Source: Zoroaster sp. YZ-2022 (lineage: Eukaryota > Echinodermata > Asteroidea > Forcipulatida > Zoroasteridae). Taken from it: DNA of 64,000 nucleotides. Both the position numbers and the translations under genes were made by a program. The notes under the pieces are model-generated. The model saw only the letters and a list, made by a program, of their open reading frames with translations, was not told where the DNA came from and searched no databases. Of this stretch, positions 1 to 9,619 are shown piece after piece; positions within the stretch are counted from its first letter, which is position 1, and each line of letters begins with the position of its first letter. The stretch is taken from NCBI GenBank assembly GCA_029582265.1, contig CM055837.1:15908369-15972368 (forward strand), in the 5' to 3' direction.

Positions 1-212
1 GCATAAATTGTCCCTGAAACCATCTCAGCTCCCTGGGGAGTATACAGCTCAATTTGCTCCCATTTCGGCGCATATCGGGCTAATCAAACACAACAACCAA
101 CTCTGCCCTCACAGGTACCCATTTACCCCTGGGTGGAGAGAAGCAATTATGGTAAAGTGTCTTGCTCAAGGACACAAGTACCATGGTTGCGGTTGGGATT
201 CGAACCCACATA
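1..212 (-). mobile_element. tRNA-headed SINE, cut by window edge
   Basis: Read on the minus strand: a tRNA-like B box GGTTCGAATCC, the GTGTCCTTGAGCAAGACACT block, and the body down to GGGAGCTGAGATGGTTTCAG. The 3' tail is outside the window and the A-box end of the head is missing. Confidence 0.85.
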
Positions 213-267
213 AAGTCAATATTTTATAAAATAGGCATACATGTATATTTGGCCAACCAGCACAGGC

Positions 268-582
268 TTTACCCTCCTACTATAGCTGCACTTCAGTGAC
301 AAGTTGCTATAGAGGTCAAAATCAGTCAACTGCCTGTTTTGACTGTTGACCCAAATGTGCACACAGGGGCATTTTTGACTGGTTTTTACTGTCATTTTGA
401 CCACCCTGAACAATACCAGACAATGCTTTTACCAGTCACAACGGTCAACTCATTTTGACCTGTAAATGTACTTACTACATGTAAGGTTTGACAGTGTTTG
501 ACTTTTAAGTGCACTAAATATACCTTGGCAAGTATATCAACATTTGGACTGATTTTGACCCTTGTAGTAGTGGGAGGGTTAA
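268..582. mobile_element. TTAACCCTCCTACT MITE, family A
   Basis: The ends are TTTACCCTCCTACT and AGTGGGAGGGTTAA. The interior is packed with GTCAAAA/TTTTGAC words in both orientations and includes GTGCACACAGGGGCATTTTT. Further copies lie at 5.04, 7.3, 26.96, 50.17 and 63.75 kb. Confidence 0.88.
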
Positions 583-735
583 TACAGTACCAGTTCAAGG
601 CAACTTTTATTTATGTGACGTCACCAACGATTATTTTCTTTCATAAATACCTGCAAACCTGTGATATGGCAAACTGATTACTAATATTTTTAAACAGACT
701 TTACAAGGAATCCTTACAAGGAATCAAGTAGCCCG
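583..735. other. Intergenic or intronic, nothing recognised
   Basis: AT-rich spacer between a family A MITE and the foldback element; it carries TTACAAGGAATC twice. Confidence 0.5.
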
Positions 736-1116
736 TTCTAGGGCCAATGCACTGGACTCCCTCCATATCCTTGGCCCTAACCCCACATGTACAAAAAAAG
801 GAGCGATTTTTTTTCCAACTTTTTATCTGCTAATTATTACAACCTTAAACTTGGTGATTAGCTAACATTGCCCAAGCAGACACTTTTAGCATAAAATCCA
901 TTATTCTGGGATAGCTCACTTTCATTTTTAAAATTAAAAAAAAAAAAAAAAAATTACAATTTCACCAAAATTACCTATCTCACAATAGTGAACTTTATGA
1001 AGTGTCTGCTTGGGCAAGCTTACCTAATCACAAAATTTTAAATTGCAATAAAAATAAATTGTAATCAAAAGTTGAAAAAAATCTCCCCTTTTTTGTCCAG
1101 TGTATTGGCCCTAGAA
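736..1116. mobile_element. Foldback element with ~180-bp arms
   Basis: TTCTAGGGCCAATGCACTGG at the left pairs with CCAGTGTATTGGCCCTAGAA at the right. The arms continue with AAAGGAGCGATTTTTTTTCC / AAAAAAATCTCCCCTTTTTT and TGCCCAAGCAGACACTT / AAGTGTCTGCTTGGGCA. Confidence 0.82.
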
Positions 1117-1327
1117 TAAGGTTTATCGCAAATAGCACTGAAGCAACAGTGGGCGAACTGCCACAAAGCATACTGGGATACAATTTGGGGCATCTGTTTG
1201 GTGCCTGTTGTCTGTCGTCAAGTTTTAAGTCAATAATATTGAGTTCGTTCGTGCAGCACGCTGTGGCGCTGTTGCGCCCACAGACATCCCATGATTCCTT
1301 GCGGCCGCTATTTGCAATAAACCTTAT
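1116..1327. mobile_element. MITE with ATAAGGTTTAT ends
   Basis: ATAAGGTTTATCGCAAATAG at the left and CTATTTGCAATAAACCTTAT at the right, with second-level pairing CAAAGCATACTGGGAT / ATCCCATGATTCCTTG. It abuts the foldback element to its left. Confidence 0.82.
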
Positions 1328-1438
1328 AGGGCTAGGAATTTAGTGGCCATTTTAATTGCAGGTGCAGCCATTCTGCGTTTGATCACATGATGGGTCCTTC
1401 GAATTTTTCGAATTTTTTTTATAATTAATTAATTAACG

Positions 1439-1830
1439 TTAACCCTTGTATACATGCAGTCTCCAAAATACTGCAAAAAAAGAACTGCTAAGTACACAAT
1501 GCTTTTTGTGTGCATGCCTCAAAATATTGCATACTGTACAGAAGAATGGTACATGGATACCCCAAAATGCCCCTGGGTATGGGACAAAAACCAAACTGTT
1601 CTGATCCTCACACAAACGTGTATACAGCAGGATACTGCACTGGTTTATTTCAAGTTAGCCTTGCAATGAAACAAAGCAGGTGGCTGTCAGTTTACCTCAG
1701 CTCTCTGAAGAGCCTTGGCTATGCCATTAATCATTAGATAAGAAAGTGCGTACCACAATATGTCCCAGTTGAGACATTTTGAAGTATGGGTCCACTTTGT
1801 GAAGAACTACACTGATAATAGGAGGGTTAA
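1439..1830. mobile_element. Possible TTAACCCT-ended MITE
   Basis: The ends TTAACCCTTGTA and TAATAGGAGGGTTAA resemble the same terminal group, but the interior matches nothing else here, so the left boundary is uncertain. Confidence 0.45.
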
Positions 1831-1842
1831 TTGACAACAGCA

Positions 1843-2112
1843 CCCAATACTTTTTCCACTGGCTAGGAACTTTCCTGAATCCTCCAAAATTCATCAGTGC
1901 ACTTTTGGAAACATGCCCTTATCTTCAAAATGCACCTTGCATTTTCGTTGATCTTTCATATTCAGCACGGCCTGTACTTCTTGTCAGGTAGTACTAGTTT
2001 TGTCCCATTTGAAGAGGTGAAAGTACCAGTTTCCAACAGTGCTGAATTTTTCCAAAAAAGTGCCCTTGGACAAGTTGGAGGATTTTGCAGGATTTGGGGT
2101 GGTTATGGTTAA
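1843..2112. mobile_element. TTAACCCTAAC-group element, single terminal unit
   Basis: GGCTAGGAAC, CCTGAATCCTCCAAAATTCA, AGTGCACTTTTGGAAACATG, then GATTTTGCAGGATTTGGGGT and GGTTATGGTTAA. The core equals that of the 42-bp-array elements at 20.7 and 45.2 kb, but only one array unit is present. Confidence 0.8.
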
Positions 2113-2126
2113 TGAATAATTGGGTA

Positions 2127-3033
2127 GAATGTCGTATCCGACTGCCACTTTTTCTCATTCAATATGACCAATAATGTAATCTTACCAACCTAGTATTAGG
2201 TGGAGAACATATGGATGATGATGGACATATACTAGGCAGATTCACGCAAACCGCCGATGGTGGCGCTATTTTTCATATCCTTTTTTTCTGTCAAAGTTGT
2301 GACCCGCTGAACTTTCATGGTAAAATTCTAATATAAAGGGTAGTCTACGGATGTAGTCACTTCTAGTGTCGATAAATGGATACTACACATCGTGGTTATC
2401 TTAATTGATCAGTCCATGCCAACTGTAACGTTGGCACAAAAACAGTGCAACTTAAGTAAAATAGACTTTGTTAGTACTACAAGGATACATTGCAGGCAAA
2501 TTCGGTCACAACTTTTCAAATGAAACTGGATCTTAAAAATTACCAAATATTTAAATCAACAAAAATTCGTAACTTTGCATAGCCATTGACCCCTCATTTT
2601 CTTTCTAATTTTTTGTTCTATCCAGTGACATTTAAAAGCATTGAAGCAACTTCAAATTTTCATGAAACTGCCTACATATACTTCAAATTATTCCAGGATA
2701 TTTATTTCATGAAAAATCAGGCATTTTTGGTATACAATGACTTCCTCTGTCATGTCAGTTTGATCTTGTCAACTCCCCCGTTAGTGACCAATACGGTCAT
2801 TGTACATGCGCAGTGGCAAATAGGATCCAGTTCTATTTTCTGAAGGGGAGGATTTTTTTTAGATGGGAAATAAACTTATAAAGTCCGAAAATCATCATAA
2901 AAGTGGATTTTAAAGATAGTTTTCACTTTCTGTACACCCAAAATATTATATAGATAGAATCATTTTGAACTGGTTAGTGGTTGCAAAAAAATTCCAAAAA
3001 CCCCTTAAAAAGTGGCGGTCGGATACGACATTC
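2127..3033. mobile_element. MITE GAATGTCGTATCCGAC with nested TAGGCAG MITE
   Basis: GAATGTCGTATCCGACTGCC at the left and GGCGGTCGGATACGACATTC at the right. The nested element at 2233-2674 accounts for half the length. Confidence 0.85.
2233..2674 (+). mobile_element. TAGGCAG MITE, copy 1
   Basis: Starts TAGGCAGATTCACGCAAACC and ends TTTTCATGAAACTGCCTA. About 90% identical by eye to the inverted copy at 4239-4704. Confidence 0.82.
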
Positions 3034-3856
3034 TTTCCGAATAATGGCCCATTCATTGCCTTGTCATTAACAAACGTTCACCACGACCATTTAGGCCTAC
3101 CACTACCACAAACCACCACGTCCCAGCATCAAAAGAAATAATTTACACATTTTGTTGTTGAATCCTTTAGTTTCACATTTTTTCCTCCATAACATTCATT
3201 TATTGTTTGGTCTTACCGATAATCCCACTGTTAATGTTATTCTATCTGTTGAGATTACACGATACTTTTGTCGGAAACATTTCCACATTTGTCTGCCCAT
3301 GCAAGTCGCCATGATTGATTTGACATAGGTTAACACTTGGTGGCGCTATTTTCCCGGGATTTCCTAGACGTACGTAGTACGTAGACCTGAATAAATAGAA
3401 ATTAGCTGGTGGCGATGGCATGCAATGGCGCGCCTGGCATTTTTAGTTCATGAGGTGTAGGTCACTGCATTTTAAAAATCATATGATTATTTGCTCTTTG
3501 ACTGTTTGTCTGCCATGCTTTGACAGCAGCTGGAATCTGCACTAGCCAAAAAACGAGGTCCGTGCTTTTTCAGTTGTTTGATCGCACAGATTACAAGTGA
3601 AACTGAACACAGTAATTTTTATCACTGTCTTTGACACTAACGACACGTAGTGACGGGCTGTTAATTTTGTGTCTCTCAAGTCTCATGATAGTGTGATATA
3701 AGCAAGGCGATTATCGTTACACACGGTGTGCGGCAGATAGTGACAGTCGGCTTGTTGACCAGGCCGTCTCAGCTGTAGTTTCGACGGGGGTTCTGCTCAG
3801 CGAAAGAGGCTGCTGGTCGTTTTAACTGCCTTTTATGTACACTTAAATCCTTACCA
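3034..3856 (+). promoter_or_regulatory. Possible promoter region upstream of candidate first exon
   Basis: Non-repetitive, with more CpG toward the right (GTGTGCGGCAGATAGTGACA, GACGGGGGTTCTG). No clear TATA box is placed relative to 3857. The call is positional only. Confidence 0.3.
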
Positions 3857-3951
3857 ATGGCGACAGCGATCGGCTCTACAAATGGGTCTTCTTCTTATTC
3901 GTCGGCATCGGACCATCTCAACACAGACACTGAAAATGGGCAGTTTAGCAG
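3857..3951 (+). other. Candidate upstream first exon (short ORF, then donor)
   Basis: An ATG at 3857 opens 31 codons, low in complexity and rich in Ser and Asn, that run into a GT donor at 3952 (AG|GTAGGA). The preceding 300 bases are richer in CpG than the surroundings, as at a promoter. If joined to the acceptor at 19335, the frame adds RFQKLS and stops, so the ATG would make a short upstream ORF and not the HLCS start. It could be the HLCS 5' UTR exon, an alternative first exon, or chance. It lies between two inverted copies of one MITE. Confidence 0.4.
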
Positions 3952-4004
3952 GTAGGATCAGTGACATCCTTCATCTATCATGTTCTTAAATATTTAATAT
4001 TAAT

Positions 4005-4790
4005 TTTTTAAATATTTTTTTTACGCAAATCGCCCCACCACACAAGGCCAATGGTCACTCCAAGGTGGGGGCTACTAAGTCATTGAGTTGTTACAACGAC
4101 TCCACACTGAAGAAACCAGCCCCTCACCACCTGCTCACACCGAAACAAGACAAGTTAATAACCAGCCTCTTCACTGTGCGAATAGGACCGGAGGGGTAAC
4201 TAGTCCAGAACAAGGCAGTTGTTAAACTGCCTCTGGCCTAGGCAGTTTCATGAAAATTTGAAGTTGCTTCAATGCTTTTAAATGTCATATCACTGGATAG
4301 AACAAAAAATTAGAAAGAAAATGAGGGGTCAATGGTCATGATAGGTTAACCCTATGCAAAGTTACGAATTTTTGTTGATTTAAATATTTGGTAATTTTTA
4401 AGATCCAGTTTCATTTGAAAAGTTGTGACCGAATTTGCCTGCAATGTATCCTTGTAGTACTAACAAAAGTTCATTTTTGCAAGTTGCACTGTTTTTGTGC
4501 CAATGTTACAGTTGGCATGGACTGATCAATTAAGATAACCACGATGTGTAGTATCCATTTATCGACACTAGAAGTGACTACATCCGTAGACTACCCTTTA
4601 TAATATTAGAATTTTACCATGAAAGTTCGGCGGGTCACAACTTCGACAGAAAAAAAGGATATGAAAAATAGCGCCACCATCGGCGGTTTGCGTGAATCTG
4701 CCTACCTCTGCCCCTATAAGCAATTATGGTTAAGTGTCTTGCTCAAGGACACAAGTGTCACAGCCGGGATTCGAACCCACATTCTGTTAA
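4005..4790 (-). mobile_element. SINE with variant body (GGCAGTTTAACAACTGCC type), split by a MITE
   Basis: The head (minus strand, 4790-4711) carries the usual B box and GTCCTTGAGCAAGACACTTA block. The body (4229-4012) is unlike the common one: it contains GGCAGTTTAACAACTGCC and ends GGCCTTGTGTGGGGCGATTT plus an A-rich tail. The same body is at 29555-29770. A MITE at 4236-4704 splits it, with CCTCTG repeated on both sides. Confidence 0.8.
4239..4704 (-). mobile_element. TAGGCAG MITE, copy 2, inside SINE
   Basis: The reverse of copy 1. CCTCTG is found at 4230-4235 and 4705-4710, and removing the insert restores the SINE sequence seen at 29.5 kb. Confidence 0.87.
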
Positions 4791-4833
4791 CAGAATGTTA
4801 ACAGTTTACTGCATCAGTGCATAGGCCTATAAC

Positions 4834-4985
4834 TTATTTACCCCTGGTTGGAGAGAAGCAATTATGATAAAGTGTCTTGCTCAAGGACACAAGTACCCCG
4901 GTGGCGGTTGGGATTCGAACCCACATTCTGACGACTCAGCCATCAGAACACAAATCCGATGCACTAAACCGCTCGACCATGGCAC
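4834..4985 (-). mobile_element. tRNA-headed SINE, 3' truncated
   Basis: A complete tRNA-like head with A box (CCATGGTCGAGCGGTTTAGT) and B box (GGTTCGAATCC), followed by the first ~60 bases of the common body. It sits back to back with the previous SINE. Confidence 0.8.
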
Positions 4986-5039
4986 ATTTAAATGTTTTTA
5001 TTGTCAAATCGGCCCAAAAGTCAAACACTGGCAATGTAT

Positions 5040-5357
5040 CTCCCCTTACTACTACAAGAGTAAAAATCAGTCAAAATGTTGATTTGCCAAGGTATATCTA
5101 GTGCACTTCAAAGTCAAACAGTGTCAAACCTTACGTGTAGTACATGTAAGTACATTTACAGGTCAAAATGAATTGACCATTTTTTGACTGGTAAAAGCAT
5201 TGTCTGGTATTGTTGAGGGTGGTCAAAATGACAGTCAAAACCAGTCAAGGATGCCCCTGTGTGCACATTTGGGTCAACAGTCAAAACAGGCAGTTGACTG
5301 GTTTTGACCTCTGTAGCAACTTCCCACTAAAGTGCAGCTATAGTAGGAGGATCAATT
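5040..5357. mobile_element. Family A MITE, degenerate ends
   Basis: Inverted relative to the copy at 268-582. It keeps the GTCAAAA-rich interior and an AGTAGGAGG right end, with the terminal GTTAA changed to ATCAATTAA. Confidence 0.82.
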
Positions 5358-5643
5358 AATGTAAAACAAACCAGAAATTAAAGATATGGTTTCCAATAAT
5401 ATAGAAATATTGCCTTGCAAACAAAAGTAAAAACATGATGATTGCAGTGTGCGATGACTTCATGGTTAACTGACTGTGCGATTACCTATTTGAACTGTGC
5501 ACTGGGATTAAAAGCATTGAGTGTATGGATCAATTACGAGCTGCATTGGTGTGTAATGGGCAAAATTGGAAAGATCTTGTATTAAATTGAAGATTTAAAT
5601 TATCATGACAAACTAATATTGTATTTTACTAATAAATTATTAA

Positions 5644-5977
5644 TTAACCCTCCTACTGTTTGACCATTTGAAACCATTCAAAATTTCCACTTACCAAAAT
5701 GCCCATTGGTTTTGTACACACATGGTGATACCATTTGAACAGTGTTGGTAGCAAGCTTTACTACCATTCAAACCCATTCAAATGCATAGAGGGTCCATTG
5801 ATTCACCACTTGAGAAGTATCCAAACAAGGTTTTGTATTAGCTGACCTACCATTCAAAACCATTTGGGGGAATCAATACTGTACACAGTTATTTCACCAT
5901 TCAAAACCACAAAAGCGAATGGTTTCAAATGGTTGCATCAACTTGTCTGAAAAAGGTACCAGAAGTAGGAGGGTTAA
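5644..5977. mobile_element. TTAACCCTCCTACT MITE, family B
   Basis: Has the same termini as family A but the interior is built of CCATTTGAAACCATTC and CATTCAAA words, with GGTTTTGTACACACATGG. Other copies are at 11.86, 31.5 and 33.4 kb. Confidence 0.88.
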
Positions 5978-6000
5978 GAAACAATTGACAAATGCTTTAT

Positions 6001-6212
6001 TTAAAGGGGTAGTATCGTCATGATCAACAGGGCATGGAATTGGAGTGTTTGTTTTAGATTGATAATTCCCCACATGATAAGGTCATATTACCGTTGCTCT
6101 GCTGCATAAATGAACAAGTAATTTTCAGTCACTGTGTTCATCTTAAACTAGGACATCGAATCCATGCCCTGTTTGAAAATCTACTCTGATCGTGACAATA
6201 CTGCCCCTTTAA
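6001..6212. mobile_element. TTAAAGGGGCAG MITE
   Basis: The ends are TTAAAGGGGTAGTATCGTCA and TGACAATACTGCCCCTTTAA. The interior carries GGGCATGGAATTGGA, CATGATAAGGTCATATTACC and GTGTTCATCTTAAACTAGGA. Other copies are at 18.7, 32.2-33.2, 56.8 and 61.97 kb. Confidence 0.88.
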
Positions 6213-6472
6213 CCAGTTCGCGTCGGAGGCCGTGTATACACGCAATTTTTTTTTGGACAGCGGATCGGAGAGCATCTAAACACGCCACAGGATTCTCGGG
6301 AATATTTGTATAGATTCCCGGTCGACGTGGCAACGAGCCATAAGCATACGGTGGAAGACGCGGTCTCCCCGGTCACGCTCTGGTGAGCACCATTGGTCGT
6401 GTTTGTGCGGTAAAAATAAACCCGCCACGGGGGTTCGGAAAAACTTTTTTATTCCCGGTGCGAACTGGTTAA
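6209..6472. mobile_element. TTAACCAGTTCGC MITE
   Basis: The ends are TTAACCAGTTCGCGTCGGAG and CCGGTGCGAACTGGTTAA. The interior is G/C-rich with inverted GATTCTCGGGAATATTTG and GGAGAC/GTCTCC words. Copies lie at 7.57 and 43.7 kb. Confidence 0.9.
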
Positions 6473-6519
6473 CTCCTTTGCTTGTGAATGTACATAATTT
6501 GTTTTGTAGATGACTAACA

Positions 6520-6804
6520 TTAACTCTAAACCACTCCAAATCCATCAAAATCCTCCAAGGGGCACTTTTGGGGGAAAATTCAGCAACTTTGTTGGAAATT
6601 GGTACTTTCACCTCGCCAAATGGGACAAAATTACTACCTGGCAAGAAGTACAGGCCGTAAGTGCTGAATATTGAAAGATCAACGAAAATGCATGGTTTAT
6701 TTTGAAGATATTTTGGGCATGTTTCCAAAAGTGCACTGATGGATTTTGGAGGATTCAGGAAGGTTCCTAGCCAGAATACCTCGGGGGTTATATCTAGGGT
6801 TTTA
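6520..6804. mobile_element. TTAACCCTAAC-group element, inverted, single unit
   Basis: The reverse of the copy at 1843-2112: begins TTAACTCTAAACCACTCC and ends GGAAGGTTCCTAGCCAGAAT and CCTCGGGGGTTA. Confidence 0.8.
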
Positions 6805-7303
6805 ATATTACAGAAATTTGTAAACTATACTTTTGGTATAAAAAAAATCAAAAATTTCAATTTGATATTTCAGGCCTACCCAAATTACCATCTATTGTTA
6901 TGTCGAATTTCCAACAAGCATTTTGTAAAACACAAGAACTTTAAAGTCATTCGACAGTTATTTTGTTGTTTTGTCAAAAATGTGAGCACGTATTATACAT
7001 GTAGGTCTGTGCGTTTTCGGTTATTTCGGGAACTGTATACCTGATATTGGAAATCTTTGGATACCCGGGTACTGGTAAACAATTTTGTAAAAACACACAA
7101 CACACATAACCCGAATGTATTATAAAATAACCAATACGAACACAGGTTTCAAACAAAAGCCGGCAAGTCTGTGAGAGGCTGTCGGGAAATGTTACTTCTA
7201 AAGCTTTCATCCTAGTTTTCATCATTTTGTTAGCAAAAAATCAGAGACTTCCATTTTTGTGGCTTAAAAATATGGCAATATGATTTAGAAAAAGTAGTAC
7301 AGA

Positions 7304-8231
7304 TTAACCCTCCTACTACTACAGTCAAAATGTTGATATACTTGCCAAGGTATATCTCGTGCACTTCTGTCAAACCTTACGTGTAGTAAGTACATTTACA
7401 GGTCAAAATGAGTCAACCGTTTTTGACTGGTAAAAGCATTGTCTGGTATTGTTCAGGGTGGTTAAAAATGACGGTAAAAACCAGTCAAAAATACCCCTGT
7501 GTGCACATTTGGGTCAACAGTCAAAACGGGCAGTTGACTGATTTTGACCTCTATAGCAACTTCCCATTAACCAGTTCGCTTTGGAGGCCGTGTATACACG
7601 CAATTTTTTTTGTACAGCGGATCGGAGAGCGTCTAAACACGCATTCCGATTTTTGTGTGTGTTACCGGGAGACTTGTCAACACGCCACACGTGGCGTGCC
7701 GTCATGGCGGCTGACTTGTATACACGCAATTGTTTCTCGGAGTCCATGGGGTCACGGTTCGGTGGCCCCGGACAAAATGCACTGCAAACACTGAACGAGT
7801 TCACTCTTTTTATTGATTTTTGCCTAATCCCTTTATCCAAGACCTGTTCCTTTGACGTACAAGCCAAGAATTTGTAAAGACGGATTTAATCCATTGTTTA
7901 CGAGGCCTTTGACCTCTCTCCAGGTATGCCGTCTTTTCGACCGGGCGCTGGTCGCTAATAGGCCGGCCGTTGCTTCGGAGCTTGCAAACGGTCTATTTGT
8001 GCTGAACAAACACAACCGTAATTAAAAAACTAGCCATTTAATTCTCGAAATGTCAATGAGTAAAGGTGTTTATTTGGGTTTCCGAACTTAGTTTCATTGA
8101 CAAACATTTTTATTAATGGCTAGAAATTTTTTCAGATTTTTCACTGAAAATAAACCCGCACGGGGAACCGGAAAAAAATAAATATTTCCGACGTCAACTG
8201 GTTAAAATGCAGCTAGAGTAGGAGGGTTAAA
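7304..8231. mobile_element. Family A MITE split by a TTAACCAGTTCGC element
   Basis: Both ends are intact (TTAACCCTCCTACT and AGTAGGAGGGTTAA). The family A interior is interrupted at a TTAA by the element at 7567-8205. Confidence 0.9.
7567..8205. mobile_element. TTAACCAGTTCGC MITE, long variant
   Basis: Starts TTAACCAGTTCGCTTTGG and ends GACGTCAACTGGTTAA, 639 bp. It is nested in the family A MITE at a TTAA that is present on both sides. Confidence 0.87.
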
Positions 8232-8591
8232 CAAATATACAAGCCTGGCACAAAACATCCTCTAAATTTCTGATTATTAAAATTATTATATAATAATACT
8301 GGGCCGGCCAAGTATCATGGAAATGGAAGGTTCTATTTTAAAAATGTTTCATGAATTTGAAAACGTTTACTGAATTTATTTTTGTGTAAACGTGTTAACG
8401 TCCAAACCCTAATGCATCTGCCAGAACCTTTTCAACCTCAGTGTAGTGTATAGCTTAGAATTCTACACAACCTTTCAAAACCTGTCGGTGTACAATGAGT
8501 GCATTGCATGCAGTGAAGCGATTACATTAACCTTTCAAAACGCTCCAGCGAACAGATTTTAAAGGGTGCAGTTTCTTGGACCGGCACAAAC

Positions 8592-8785
8592 CAGGCTTGT
8601 GATTTCTCAGGATTTTTCCCGATTTCAGGATTTTTTTTCCTTCAAATCTCCCTTTGCCTCAAAATTTTCTTGGAAGAAGAGAAGTAGCCACTAACCCTAA
8701 CCTTCCTACATCCTCCAAAATCCTCTTTGCTAAAGTGAAGGATTTTGAAGGATTGAGGTTACATGCTACATGCTCTTTGCTAAAG
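8592..8785. mobile_element. Repeat GATTTCTCAGG plus truncated TTAACCCTAAC element
   Basis: 8592-8690 (GTGATTTCTCAGGATTTTTC to CCCTTTGCCTCAAAAT) recurs at 47.89 and 55.30 kb. From 8691 CTAACCCTAACCTTCC starts one ~50-bp unit of the 9-kb element. Confidence 0.7.
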
Positions 8786-8872
8786 TGCCGGGATTCGAAC
8801 CCACATTCTGCTGCTAACACCAGAACTTGAGTCCGGTAAGCTAGACCGCTCGGCCACGACACTCCATACATG
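8786..8872 (-). mobile_element. SINE head (tRNA-Leu-like)
   Basis: Minus strand: GTGTCGTGGCCGAGCGGTCT (A box), GGACTCAAGTTCTGG (an anticodon arm like tRNA-Leu CAA) and GGGTTCGAATCCCGG (B box). Only the head is present, embedded in a repeat of the TTAACCCTAAC group at a CTTTGCTAAAGTG motif. Confidence 0.75.
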
Positions 8873-9324
8873 TATGGGAAACAAAAACTAAAGCTTGGTC
8901 AGTTTACCGCAGGATTGTGGCCACGGGAGATGAAGGACCTTGACTACGGCTCAATCGGTCTTTATCACTTGGGTAAGACCAGGCGTAGAACTTTTATTCC
9001 CTTAACCCTAATCTTCCCAAATCCTCCAAAATCCTCTTTGCTAAAGTGAAGGATTTTGAAGGATTGAGGTTACATGCGACATGCTCTTTGCTAAAGTGAA
9101 GGATTTTGAAGGATTGAGGTTACATGCTACACATGCTCTTTGCTAAAGTGAAGGATTTTGAAGGATTGAGGTTACATGCTACATGCTCTTTGCTAAAGTG
9201 AAGGATTATGAAGGATTGAGGTTACATGCTACAATGTACATGCTCTTTGCTAAAGTGAAGGATTTTGGAGGATTGAGGTTATTAGGCATACTTGCCTTTC
9301 CATGGTACACATACATGTAGTATT

Positions 9325-9472
9325 AGCCAGAGGGGTGTCTGGGTGTCTTTTGGACACTGTTTCATCTGTCATTTACATGTAAAAGTATTGTAAGTGAACA
9401 AATTGGACACCCTGTTTTGAAATTTCCAGCAAATTTGGACATCCTATTTCTAAATGCTGGCTAATACCTCCA
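9325..9472. mobile_element. Small repeat TATTAGCCAGAGG...CTGGCTAATA
   Basis: GTATTAGCCAGAGGGGTGTC at the left and AAATGCTGGCTAATAC at the right, with GGACACCCTGTTTT inside. Also at 18579-18685 and, inverted, 46541-46697. This copy is nested in the core of the 44-bp-array element. Confidence 0.75.
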
Positions 9473-9619
9473 TGGTACATGTACATCCATGTTTATTGTA
9501 GTGATTGCAAGGTCAGTGGACACTGTTTATTGCTCCATGCATGCAGGGAGGGTACCTGGCCATGTACATGTATCACAGATTAGAAACACATGTGTGCATA
9601 CATGTCATGTGCTTGCTTT

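Noticed and set aside
6276..6728. 150-codon minus-strand frame
   Set aside because: It runs across two unrelated MITEs (the TTAACCAGTTCGC element and a TTAACCCTAAC-group element), so it is a chance frame.
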